Assembly (NCBI GenBank): GCA_900557355.1
Contig: USSR01000528.1
Location: 1 to 5,056, forward strand
Length of the DNA stretch: 5,056 nucleotides
Reading direction: 5' to 3'
Origin: an uncultured Bacteroides sp.
GTDB taxonomy: Bacteria > Bacteroidota > Bacteroidia > Bacteroidales > Bacteroidaceae
The notes under the pieces were generated by a model. The model saw only the letters and a list, made by a program, of their open reading frames with translations. It had not been told where the DNA came from and made no database searches. Made by a program: the position numbers and the translations under genes. Positions 1-5,056 of this stretch are shown in pieces. Each line of letters opens with the position of its first letter. Position 1 is the first letter of the stretch.

Positions 1-88
1 CAACACAAACATCGTGCCCTAATGCCCGAAGCCCTTCCGCAAGATTCCAATGCAGCCCGCTAAACTCTCCAAGTAACAATATCTTCAT
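1..88 (-). CDS. Glycosyltransferase, GT-B-like (family 1/4 type), N-terminal fragment
   Basis: Only the first 29 codons are in the window; the gene continues past position 1. The start codon is at 88-86. The peptide opens MKILLLGEFSGLHWNLAEGL and continues RALGHDVCV. A short first beta strand, a Gly-rich turn, then a helix with 'LAEGLRALGHDV' is the usual N-terminal Rossmann motif of GT-B glycosyltransferases, where a sugar is moved from a nucleotide-sugar donor to an acceptor in the cytoplasm. The ATG overlaps the TGA stop of the upstream family 2 glycosyltransferase as ATGA, so the two genes are almost certainly co-transcribed and probably translationally coupled. The fold assignment rests on the N-terminus alone; donor, acceptor and exact family cannot be told. 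No Shine-Dalgarno sequence precedes the start. Confidence 0.72.
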   Translation of the reverse strand, partial: MKILLLGEFSGLHWNLAEGLRALGHDVCV

Positions 89-978
89 ATAGCAAAACGG
101 ATATAAACATTAATAACAGGACAAACCAAACAATACTTCCAGGAATACTTTTTAGAAGGCAAAGGCAGTAATCCATTTCGTTTCAGGACAGTCAATTGTT
201 GTTTTATCTCTTTCATACTACATTTATTTCTCCACATCTGACGAATATAATCAATAACAAGAAAATGGATTCGTCTATCCAATGCTTCCAAACGTTCAAT
301 AGAAGTGGCAGACTGGCTAAACGCTTTCAATCGAAAAAGCATTTCCCTGAAGGCTAATATTCTCTCACGACACTTTTCATCAGCAGTCATTCCCGTCAAA
401 GAAGACGAGGAACGGTAATAACCATATACTTTATAAGAAGTCACCAACATTTTTCGGGCAAAGAGGTAAGCTTTGGCAACAAACTCTTCATCCTCAAAAA
501 AGCTCGTCTCACTGAAATAAAGAGAAGACGTTTCCAGCAAACTCCGGCGGAAGAAATGCGTCCAAACAACTCCTGTAAAGTTGTTGAGTACCATAAAGTC
601 AGCACCGGATGGGTATTCCACATAAGACAGCGATTGATTTATCAGGTTCTGTCTCTCTAACGAAAAATAGCAAGTTAGCTCCTGAAAACCAAACTTCAGG
701 ATATCAGGCGAATACAGTCTCAATAGAGACAAACAAGAAGGCAGTGTATTCGGCAATAAGACATCATCTGCATCTACAAAAAAAAGATACTCACCATGTG
801 CTTGTTGCATTCCATTATTACGCGCTCCTCCCGTAGTCTGACTCTCGTCATCCGCTACAATTATCTCATAGCTTCCCTCTTCCATCCCTTGCCGGCGGAT
901 AGAATCAAGACAACGTTGCAGCAGCACCGGGTCTGCCGTACCGTAAAAGGGAATAATTATGCTGATAAAAGGACTCAT
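85..978 (-). CDS. Family 2 glycosyltransferase (GT-A fold)
   Basis: A complete 297-residue protein, a normal length for a stand-alone bacterial GT2 enzyme. It is expected to transfer a sugar from a nucleotide-sugar donor onto a growing cell-surface glycan at the cytoplasmic side. Visible GT-A motifs, in order: the first strand FISIIIPFYG (4-13); the nucleotide-binding acidic segment VADDES (41-46); GGARNNG (50-56); the metal-binding DXD-type motif FVDADD (67-72); and FEDEEF (161-166), matching the conserved ED pair that usually supplies the catalytic base in this family. The last 20 or so residues are fairly hydrophobic and may lie on the membrane, but there is no clear membrane span. The ATG at 978-976 is chosen because the next Met (residue 32) would delete the first strand. 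It sits 75 bases after the TolC gene, beyond a hairpin, and overlaps the next glycosyltransferase by 4 bases. The specific linkage made is unknown. Confidence 0.9.
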   Translation of the reverse strand: MSPFISIIIPFYGTADPVLLQRCLDSIRRQGMEEGSYEIIVADDESQTTGGARNNGMQQAHGEYLFFVDADDVLLPNTLPSCLSLLRLYSPDILKFGFQELTCYFSLERQNLINQSLSYVEYPSGADFMVLNNFTGVVWTHFFRRSLLETSSLYFSETSFFEDEEFVAKAYLFARKMLVTSYKVYGYYRSSSSLTGMTADEKCRERILAFREMLFRLKAFSQSATSIERLEALDRRIHFLVIDYIRQMWRNKCSMKEIKQQLTVLKRNGLLPLPSKKYSWKYCLVCPVINVYIRFAI

Positions 979-982
979 GCAG

Positions 983-990
983 CAAATATA
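983..990 (-). promoter_or_regulatory. Possible Bacteroidales -7 promoter element (TATATTTG)
   Basis: On the minus strand this reads TATATTTG, an exact match to the TAnnTTTG -7 consensus of the Bacteroidales primary sigma factor. It follows the candidate terminator and ends only four bases before the ATG of the family 2 glycosyltransferase. No TTG-type -33 element stands about 19-21 bases upstream; that space is filled by the G-rich arm of the hairpin. If used, transcription would begin at or next to the start codon, giving a leaderless or nearly leaderless message. An 8-base match in A/T-rich DNA can easily occur by chance. Confidence 0.2.
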
Positions 991-993
991 CAG

Positions 994-1031
994 AAAATCC
1001 TCCCCCAGCCCTACAGCCGGAGAAGGATTTT
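994..1031 (-). terminator. Stem-loop, likely terminator of the efflux operon
   Basis: Two 13-base arms (994-1006 and 1019-1031) surround a 12-base loop. In the minus-strand transcript the 5' arm is AAAATCCTTCTCC and the 3' arm GGGGGAGGATTTT. All 13 positions pair if two G-U wobbles are allowed, with an A-tract opening the stem and a U-tract closing it. It begins 22 bases beyond the stop codon of the TolC-family gene and ends 15 bases before the family 2 glycosyltransferase start. The short run of four U within the stem is weaker than in a classic intrinsic terminator, so it may be leaky. The A/U-flanked stem could also stop transcripts from the other strand, but no plus-strand gene points at it. 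Confidence 0.6.
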
Positions 1032-1053
1032 CAAGAGAAAGACACTAAAAAAG

Positions 1054-2382
1054 TTATTCAATCGGTATTCCTTTATAGAAGTCCAATATCTTTGTACGGA
1101 ACAAATATTCATATTTAGCCTGCAATTCATCAGATTGGGCTTTCATCAGATTCTGTTTCGCTTCGTTATACTCTACAGCGGTTGCTTTACCATTGTCATA
1201 CTTTTCACTCATCAGTTTGAAAGACTCTGCACTGGCATTGGTAGCTGTACTACTACTGGTATATTTGCTCTCGGAAGCCAACGCATTGTACCATGCCTGC
1301 TGTATTTCCTTATAGAGCGTCTTCTTTACATCGTCCAACTGCAAAGAATAATTCTCCTGCTGTAAGCGGGCAGTACGTACACGATTGCGAGTGGCAAAAC
1401 GGTTAAAGATGGGCACACTAAGACTGAGTCCTACGTACTTGCTAAAGTTATCCCGCATTTGCTGACTGAAATTACGATCGAGAGTAGAATAATAATTCGT
1501 ACCAAGACTACCATTCAGATTCAATTTAGGATAAAAAGCACTCTGAGCAATACGAATACTATGTTCACTACCTTCCAAACGATATTTTGCAGCCTGAACA
1601 GCAGCTTTACTTGTTAATGCCGTCTGATAAACCTCATCCGGTGGAGTAAGAGGAAGCAGGTCCAATTTTACCGCAGGAGCTGATAAAGAAAACCCTTCCG
1701 GAGTTTCCAACTCTATAAGCTGGCTAAGATCAAGTAAAGCAAGCTGGTAATTATTATCTGCCTGTACAGCTTTCATCTCATCTTGTGCCACGCGAGCCTT
1801 AGCCTCAGCAACCTCGGCAGGAGATGCTTTACCCAGTTCGGCAAGACGTGCAATACGTGCCAACTGTTCTTTACTCAATGCCACCTGACTGATGGCTACC
1901 TGATATAGCTCCTGATCGAATAGCACCTGCAAATACGCAGAAGCAATATTAATGGAAATATCCTCCTTAGCCTTTTCCAAATCCGCAATAGCGGCTTTCA
2001 GATTCAATTTAGACAAAGCATACTGATTGGGAATTTCCAGACCGGAAAATAAGGGAACACTGGCAGACACAGACATATTGGTGCTGTTACTACTTGTATT
2101 GACATAAACCGTAGAATAATCACCAGTGGCTTCATTCTTTACAGCCGTTTGCGTACGTCCCCAGTTCCAGCTTTGCCCGGCACTACCATTCAGATTCGGT
2201 AGGCGTGCCCATTTAGCCGTGTTCACACTCACGGCACTTTGTTCCGCAGCATTGGCAGTCCGGCGGATGCTAATATTATGTTCTATAGCGTAGTCGATGC
2301 ACTGGCGCAGCGTCCAGCCCTCCTGAGCCTGTACTGAAACGGCAAAGACGGCCATGCATCCCATTATTAAGTTCTTCTTCAT
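1054..2382 (-). CDS. TolC-family outer membrane efflux protein
   Basis: A 442-residue protein of the outer membrane efflux protein (OEP) family. A trimer would form the outer-membrane barrel and periplasmic alpha-helical tunnel of the efflux pump. Residues 1-19 look like a signal peptide (MKK, hydrophobic core, VSVQA before Q20). The mature protein begins with EGWTLRQCIDYAIEHN (21-36), the typical first helix. The body shows the two-fold repeat of the family: SVPLFSG (108-114) matches SVPIFNR (322-328), each marking a beta hairpin. The helix around LGKASPAEVAEAK (183-195) aligns with NGKATAVEYNEAK (397-409). Long Ala/Gln/Lys-rich helices fill the rest. There is no lipobox, so it is probably not lipidated. 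The gene starts 42 bases after the adaptor gene with an A/T-rich leader, and a hairpin follows its stop. It is last in the efflux operon and is the expected docking partner of the adaptor. The substrate is unknown. Confidence 0.93.
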   Translation of the reverse strand: MKKNLIMGCMAVFAVSVQAQEGWTLRQCIDYAIEHNISIRRTANAAEQSAVSVNTAKWARLPNLNGSAGQSWNWGRTQTAVKNEATGDYSTVYVNTSSNSTNMSVSASVPLFSGLEIPNQYALSKLNLKAAIADLEKAKEDISINIASAYLQVLFDQELYQVAISQVALSKEQLARIARLAELGKASPAEVAEAKARVAQDEMKAVQADNNYQLALLDLSQLIELETPEGFSLSAPAVKLDLLPLTPPDEVYQTALTSKAAVQAAKYRLEGSEHSIRIAQSAFYPKLNLNGSLGTNYYSTLDRNFSQQMRDNFSKYVGLSLSVPIFNRFATRNRVRTARLQQENYSLQLDDVKKTLYKEIQQAWYNALASESKYTSSSTATNASAESFKLMSEKYDNGKATAVEYNEAKQNLMKAQSDELQAKYEYLFRTKILDFYKGIPIE

Positions 2383-2424
2383 AATCTGTTATTATTGAAT
2401 TATACAAGGTTACTCCAACGGTTT

Positions 2425-3525
2425 TTATTTATCCTTCTTTTCTGCACCACGTACTTTAGACTTACCGTCTACACCGTCTTTGATAACAATCTTGATACCA
2501 TCGCTCATGCCAACTTTCACTTCTTTACGTTCAAACTTCTGGGTAGGCACACTATCCGTCATCACATATACGAATGTGCTGTCCCCACTGAATTCGATTG
2601 TACTCTCAGGCAAGGTAAGTGCCTGCTGTGCACGTTCCAGTACAATTTCCGCATTAGCAGAATAACCCGAACGGATCATCACCGTATCCGGTACCTGGAT
2701 AGCCGCTTTTATTTCAAACTGATTGGCACCATTCTCCTCCACTCCCTTCGGAGAAATATATTCCAGTATAGCATCGAATGAAAGATTCTGCAAAGCGCCG
2801 ATTGTCAGCTTCACCGGCATTCCTTCATGCACACGTCCTACTTCCGTTTCGTCAATCTTACCTCTAAAGATGAGATCGTTCATGTTAGCAACCGTAGCGA
2901 TTGTAGTACCATCATTGAATGTATTACTCATAATTACCGAGTTACCGGCCTTTACTGGTACATCCAGAATCAAGCCGTCGATTGTAGAACGGATCAGCGT
3001 ACTTGAAAAAGAAGCACTGTTCTTTGTAATACCCTCCTTCACAATTTCCAGATTATCCTTAGCTGTTTGCAACTCCTCACGTGCCTGTTTCACACTAACC
3101 TCAGCTTTTTCATAGTCCTCACGGCTAACCAGCTTGTCCTCAAACAATTTCTCTACACGAGCGAAGTCAGTTTCACCCTGCTTCGCATTGAGTTCAGCCA
3201 GACGCACACGGCTCTCGGCAGAGTTCAGCGTACCCAGTTCGGGAATTACTTTCACTTTAGCAATCACTTCACCCTTACGTATCGTTTGTCCGGCTTCTTT
3301 ATACAGCTCGTCAATGATACCCGATATCTGAGGCTTGATAAGGATCTCGTCTCTCGGTTCCACCTTTCCGGTTGCCACCGTTGTTTTCTCCAGATCAGCT
3401 ACTGCCGGAGTAATTGTCTCATAAACCGTAATCTTCGGTTTAGACTTCTGATAAAGGAACACGAACGTGAAGATGAAAATGGCAGCTACAACTACCAACA
3501 ATGCGATTTTCAGATACTTTTTCAT
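2425..3525 (-). CDS. MacA-like periplasmic adaptor (HlyD/RND membrane fusion protein family)
   Basis: A 366-residue adaptor, close in size to E. coli MacA (about 370). It should bridge the inner-membrane permease and the TolC-family channel. Residues 5-24 form an N-terminal membrane anchor without a lipobox Cys. Next come the first half of the lipoyl-like domain (about 56-95, with PQISGIIDELYKEAGQTIRKG), an alpha-helical coiled-coil hairpin (about 98-168, rich in Glu, Lys, Ala and Gln), the second lipoyl half (about 175-213, with IRSTIDGLILDVPVKAGNSV), a beta-barrel domain (about 215-298) and a membrane-proximal domain (about 300-355). At the hairpin tip R123, L127 and S134 fit the RxxxLxxxxxxS signature that contacts TolC-type channels. 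The C-terminus is Lys-rich. The gene lies between the permease (81-base gap) and the channel gene (42-base gap). The family also serves RND pumps, but the adjoining MacB-type permeases point to an ABC pump. Confidence 0.93.
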   Translation of the reverse strand: MKKYLKIALLVVVAAIFIFTFVFLYQKSKPKITVYETITPAVADLEKTTVATGKVEPRDEILIKPQISGIIDELYKEAGQTIRKGEVIAKVKVIPELGTLNSAESRVRLAELNAKQGETDFARVEKLFEDKLVSREDYEKAEVSVKQAREELQTAKDNLEIVKEGITKNSASFSSTLIRSTIDGLILDVPVKAGNSVIMSNTFNDGTTIATVANMNDLIFRGKIDETEVGRVHEGMPVKLTIGALQNLSFDAILEYISPKGVEENGANQFEIKAAIQVPDTVMIRSGYSANAEIVLERAQQALTLPESTIEFSGDSTFVYVMTDSVPTQKFERKEVKVGMSDGIKIVIKDGVDGKSKVRGAEKKDK

Positions 3526-3606
3526 ACTATTATTATATTATTGTTTTTCTATTTTAATTTTTACCTTACTGTCTGTAGGGCTTCTCTAAATATTCAGATA
3601 CCTCAA
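3526..3606 (-). other. A/T-rich intergenic leader with a weak hairpin
   Basis: This 81-base gap between the permease stop and the adaptor start is the longest in the efflux operon. The half nearest the adaptor ATG is almost only A and T in the transcript, as is common for Bacteroidales translation-initiation regions without a Shine-Dalgarno sequence. At 3564-3580 the transcript can form a small stem (CCCTAC / GTAAGG, five-base loop) with one C-A mismatch, followed by an A-rich rather than U-rich run, so it does not look like a terminator. No TAnnTTTG promoter element is visible on the minus strand. It is probably a plain leader or a site that tunes expression between subunits. Confidence 0.35.
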
Positions 3607-4851
3607 TTATTCATCCCTGATAGCCTCGATAGGCTTGATCGCCATGGCACGATAAGCGGGAGCCAGCCCTGCTAGTACCCCCAAACCTATCAGCAACGCA
3701 CATGTACCGATAGCCAGCCCGAATGAAACCTGGTAATGCGTAGTTATATGCCCCGGATCATTGGCAGCAACCTCCAATACCTGCAACACCAATACGGCAA
3801 AAGAAATACCTGCCATACCCGCAATCGTGGTCAGCACCATACTTTCCGAAAGAATCTGTTGCAGAATATCCCGTGGACGTGCTCCAATAGCGCGTCGAAT
3901 ACCGATTTCCGTAGTACGTTCGCGCACCGTTACCATCATAATGTTCGATACACCAATTGCTCCGGCAAATAAAGTACCCAAACCTACCATCCAGATCAAA
4001 ATCCGGACACCAGTCATCAGATTATCCACCATAGAGAACATAGCCTCTGCATTCAGCATCATCACTGCCTGCTTATCATCCGGAGATATGTAATGAGCCG
4101 CCTTTACAATGCGCTCTACCTTATCCTGAATATCCGTTACCTTAATATTCGGTTTCACTGTAAAACATATCACATGTATCCGGTTACCCAGATTATATGC
4201 CTGTTTCATGGTAGTATAAGGCAAAGTCACAGCCTCCGATGCTTGTCCCTGGATATTCATATTCCCCTCGGACGAGCACATACCGATAACCTGGTAATAA
4301 ATACCGTCTACCCGAATATACTTTCCACATGGATCTTCTCCCGGGCGGAATAAGCTTTCATACACACGTTTACCAATCACACACACTTTACGCGCCTCCT
4401 TAATATCCACATCATTAATAAAGCGTCCGTATGCCATCTCTTGATGCTCTATATGTTCATACTCGGGATACAGTCCCTTTACACTACAATCATATTTTTT
4501 ATCTCCGTGTATGGCTGTTCTTCCCCAATAAGCGATGGACGGTGTAATGACATCTATTTCATTCACCCCATGACGCAGACGCTCAATGTCCGACAGTTCC
4601 AAATCCCACCAGCGTCCTTTGCGGAAACCTTTATACGCTTCCCCCGTCTTCTGCGAAACCAGAAAAGCAGAATTCGTGGCAAAGCCCTCAAACTGGGAAC
4701 TCATAGCCTGCTGCATCCCTTGGCCACCACCAATGAGTGCCACCAGCATAAAAATGCCCCAGAATACACCAAAAGCCGTCAGCAGGCTCCGCGTTTTGTT
4801 TCTTGTAATCGTGATGAGGATTTCCTCACAAGAGTCTATATCTATTCTCAT
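3607..4851 (-). CDS. MacB-type ABC transporter permease (FtsX-like), no ATPase domain
   Basis: A complete 414-residue permease of the MacB/FtsX superfamily. Topology as seen: a short cytoplasmic start with TRNKTRSLLTAFGVFWGIF, first membrane span about 22-43, a large periplasmic (MacB_PCD-like) domain about 44-280, then three spans about 283-308, 338-360 and 375-398. Between spans 2 and 3 is the cytoplasmic motif VRERTTEIGIRRAIGARPRD (309-328), the hallmark of the family at the ATPase contact. It ends IKPIEAIRDE, also conserved. E. coli MacB (about 650 residues) has an N-terminal ATPase; here that part is absent, so a separate ATP-binding subunit is needed. The periplasmic part carries five Cys (122, 157, 175, 192, 229). 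The gene follows another permease by 27 bases and precedes the adaptor. In MacB-like pumps such permeases transmit ATP-driven conformational change to the periplasm. Efflux is the likely role because adaptor and channel genes follow. Confidence 0.92.
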   Translation of the reverse strand: MRIDIDSCEEILITITRNKTRSLLTAFGVFWGIFMLVALIGGGQGMQQAMSSQFEGFATNSAFLVSQKTGEAYKGFRKGRWWDLELSDIERLRHGVNEIDVITPSIAYWGRTAIHGDKKYDCSVKGLYPEYEHIEHQEMAYGRFINDVDIKEARKVCVIGKRVYESLFRPGEDPCGKYIRVDGIYYQVIGMCSSEGNMNIQGQASEAVTLPYTTMKQAYNLGNRIHVICFTVKPNIKVTDIQDKVERIVKAAHYISPDDKQAVMMLNAEAMFSMVDNLMTGVRILIWMVGLGTLFAGAIGVSNIMMVTVRERTTEIGIRRAIGARPRDILQQILSESMVLTTIAGMAGISFAVLVLQVLEVAANDPGHITTHYQVSFGLAIGTCALLIGLGVLAGLAPAYRAMAIKPIEAIRDE

Positions 4852-4858
4852 AATTTCT

Positions 4859-4872
4859 ATTTACGATTTACG
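4859..4872. repeat. Tandem 7-bp direct repeat before the permease start
   Basis: Two perfect adjacent copies of ATTTACG (plus strand) fill half of the 27-base gap between the two permease genes, directly before the A-rich leader of the downstream one. The repeat is real in the sequence, but two short copies can arise by slippage or chance and no regulator site is recognised. Confidence 0.4.
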
Positions 4873-4878
4873 TTCGAC

Positions 4879-5056
4879 TTAATCCGCTCTCAATGCTTCT
4901 ATCGGACTGATACTCACAGCCTTCTTCGCAGGGAAGAATCCTGCCAGTGTGCCTGCGATAATCAAGGTGAGCGTAGCCTGAATGGCAATCCCCAAATCTA
5001 CTGTCGGGTTTGAGAACATGGTTTGCTGGAACATTCCCGCATCCATAGTCTGATTG
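4879..5056 (-). CDS. MacB-type ABC transporter permease, C-terminal fragment
   Basis: The last 58 codons of a gene that extends beyond 5056; the TAA stop is at 4881-4879. The fragment starts NQTMDAGMFQ, passes SNPTVDLGIAIQATLTLIIA (part of the last membrane span) and ends KAVSISPIEALRAD. The final 39 residues align without gaps with the end of the 414-residue permease encoded next, with 18 identities including LAG, PA and PIEA, so the two are tandem paralogs of the MacB/FtsX family. The reading frame was translated by hand. The N-terminal part is not visible, so whether this copy carries an ATPase domain cannot be told here; in most operons of this layout it does not. It sits 27 bases upstream of the next permease and is surely co-transcribed with it. 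The two may form a heterodimeric permease. Confidence 0.85.
   Translation of the reverse strand, partial: NQTMDAGMFQQTMFSNPTVDLGIAIQATLTLIIAGTLAGFFPAKKAVSISPIEALRAD

Noticed and set aside
796..1365. A 189-codon plus-strand reading frame across the glycosyltransferase/TolC junction
   Set aside because: It runs antisense to two clear genes and across the hairpin, its protein has no recognisable domain, and its composition looks like a reverse-frame shadow.
2356..2382. Possible lipoprotein signal in the TolC-family protein (Cys at residue 9, after LIMG)
   Set aside because: The Cys comes too early for a proper hydrophobic core and the -2 Met is a poor lipobox fit; a standard signal peptide cut near residue 19 explains the N-terminus better.
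2383..2424. A separate promoter for the TolC-family gene
   Set aside because: The 42-base gap has no TAnnTTTG element on the minus strand; it looks like an ordinary intra-operon leader.
3067..3675. A 202-codon plus-strand reading frame opposite the adaptor gene
   Set aside because: It is antisense to the strongly supported adaptor and spans the A/T-rich gap; the product has no domain-like pattern.
4441..5013. A 190-codon plus-strand reading frame opposite the two permeases
   Set aside because: It is antisense to conserved permease sequence on both sides of an intergenic gap and shows no plausible protein features.
1..5056. Mobile element, CRISPR array, tRNA or phage content
   Set aside because: No terminal inverted repeats, transposase or integrase motifs, regularly spaced repeats or cloverleaf-like sequence were seen; genes are contiguous, co-directional and of housekeeping style.

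Overview
The window reads like chromosomal DNA of a Bacteroidales bacterium, probably Bacteroides or a close relative. The reasons are protein style (a MacA-like adaptor, a TolC-family protein and split MacB-type permeases of the kind common in that order), A/T-rich leaders before start codons with no Shine-Dalgarno sequence, and a TAnnTTTG-type element. The genus is an inference. All genes supported here lie on the minus strand, so transcription runs from high to low coordinates.

From 5056 down to 1054 is a tripartite efflux operon of the MacA-MacB-TolC type. In transcription order it holds the C-terminal end of one MacB-type permease (4879-5056, cut by the window edge), a complete second permease (3607-4851), a membrane-anchored periplasmic adaptor (2425-3525) and an outer-membrane TolC-family channel protein (1054-2382). 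Gaps are 27, 81 and 42 bases. Neither permease shows an ATPase domain in the part seen, so a separate ATP-binding subunit is expected further upstream, outside the window. The likely machine is an ATP-driven pump that passes a substrate from the inner membrane or periplasm across the outer membrane. The substrate cannot be read from the sequence.

An inverted repeat with 13-bp arms at 994-1031 follows the TolC gene and is a good candidate for the operon terminator. Beyond it are two glycosyltransferase genes: a family 2 enzyme (85-978), and the first 29 codons of a GT-B-like (family 1/4 type) enzyme (1-88) that overlaps it by four bases (ATGA). They look like the start of a small glycan-synthesis unit, separate from the efflux operon or reached by read-through.

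The plus strand carries only shadow reading frames. I saw no tRNA, rRNA, CRISPR array, insertion sequence or phage gene. No intergenic stretch exceeds 81 bases. This is mostly ordinary chromosomal content. The points worth a second look are the tandem divergent permeases without a fused ATPase, the terminator with a promoter-like element abutting the glycosyltransferase start, and the neighbourhood of efflux and glycan genes. I found no clear sign of an undescribed system.
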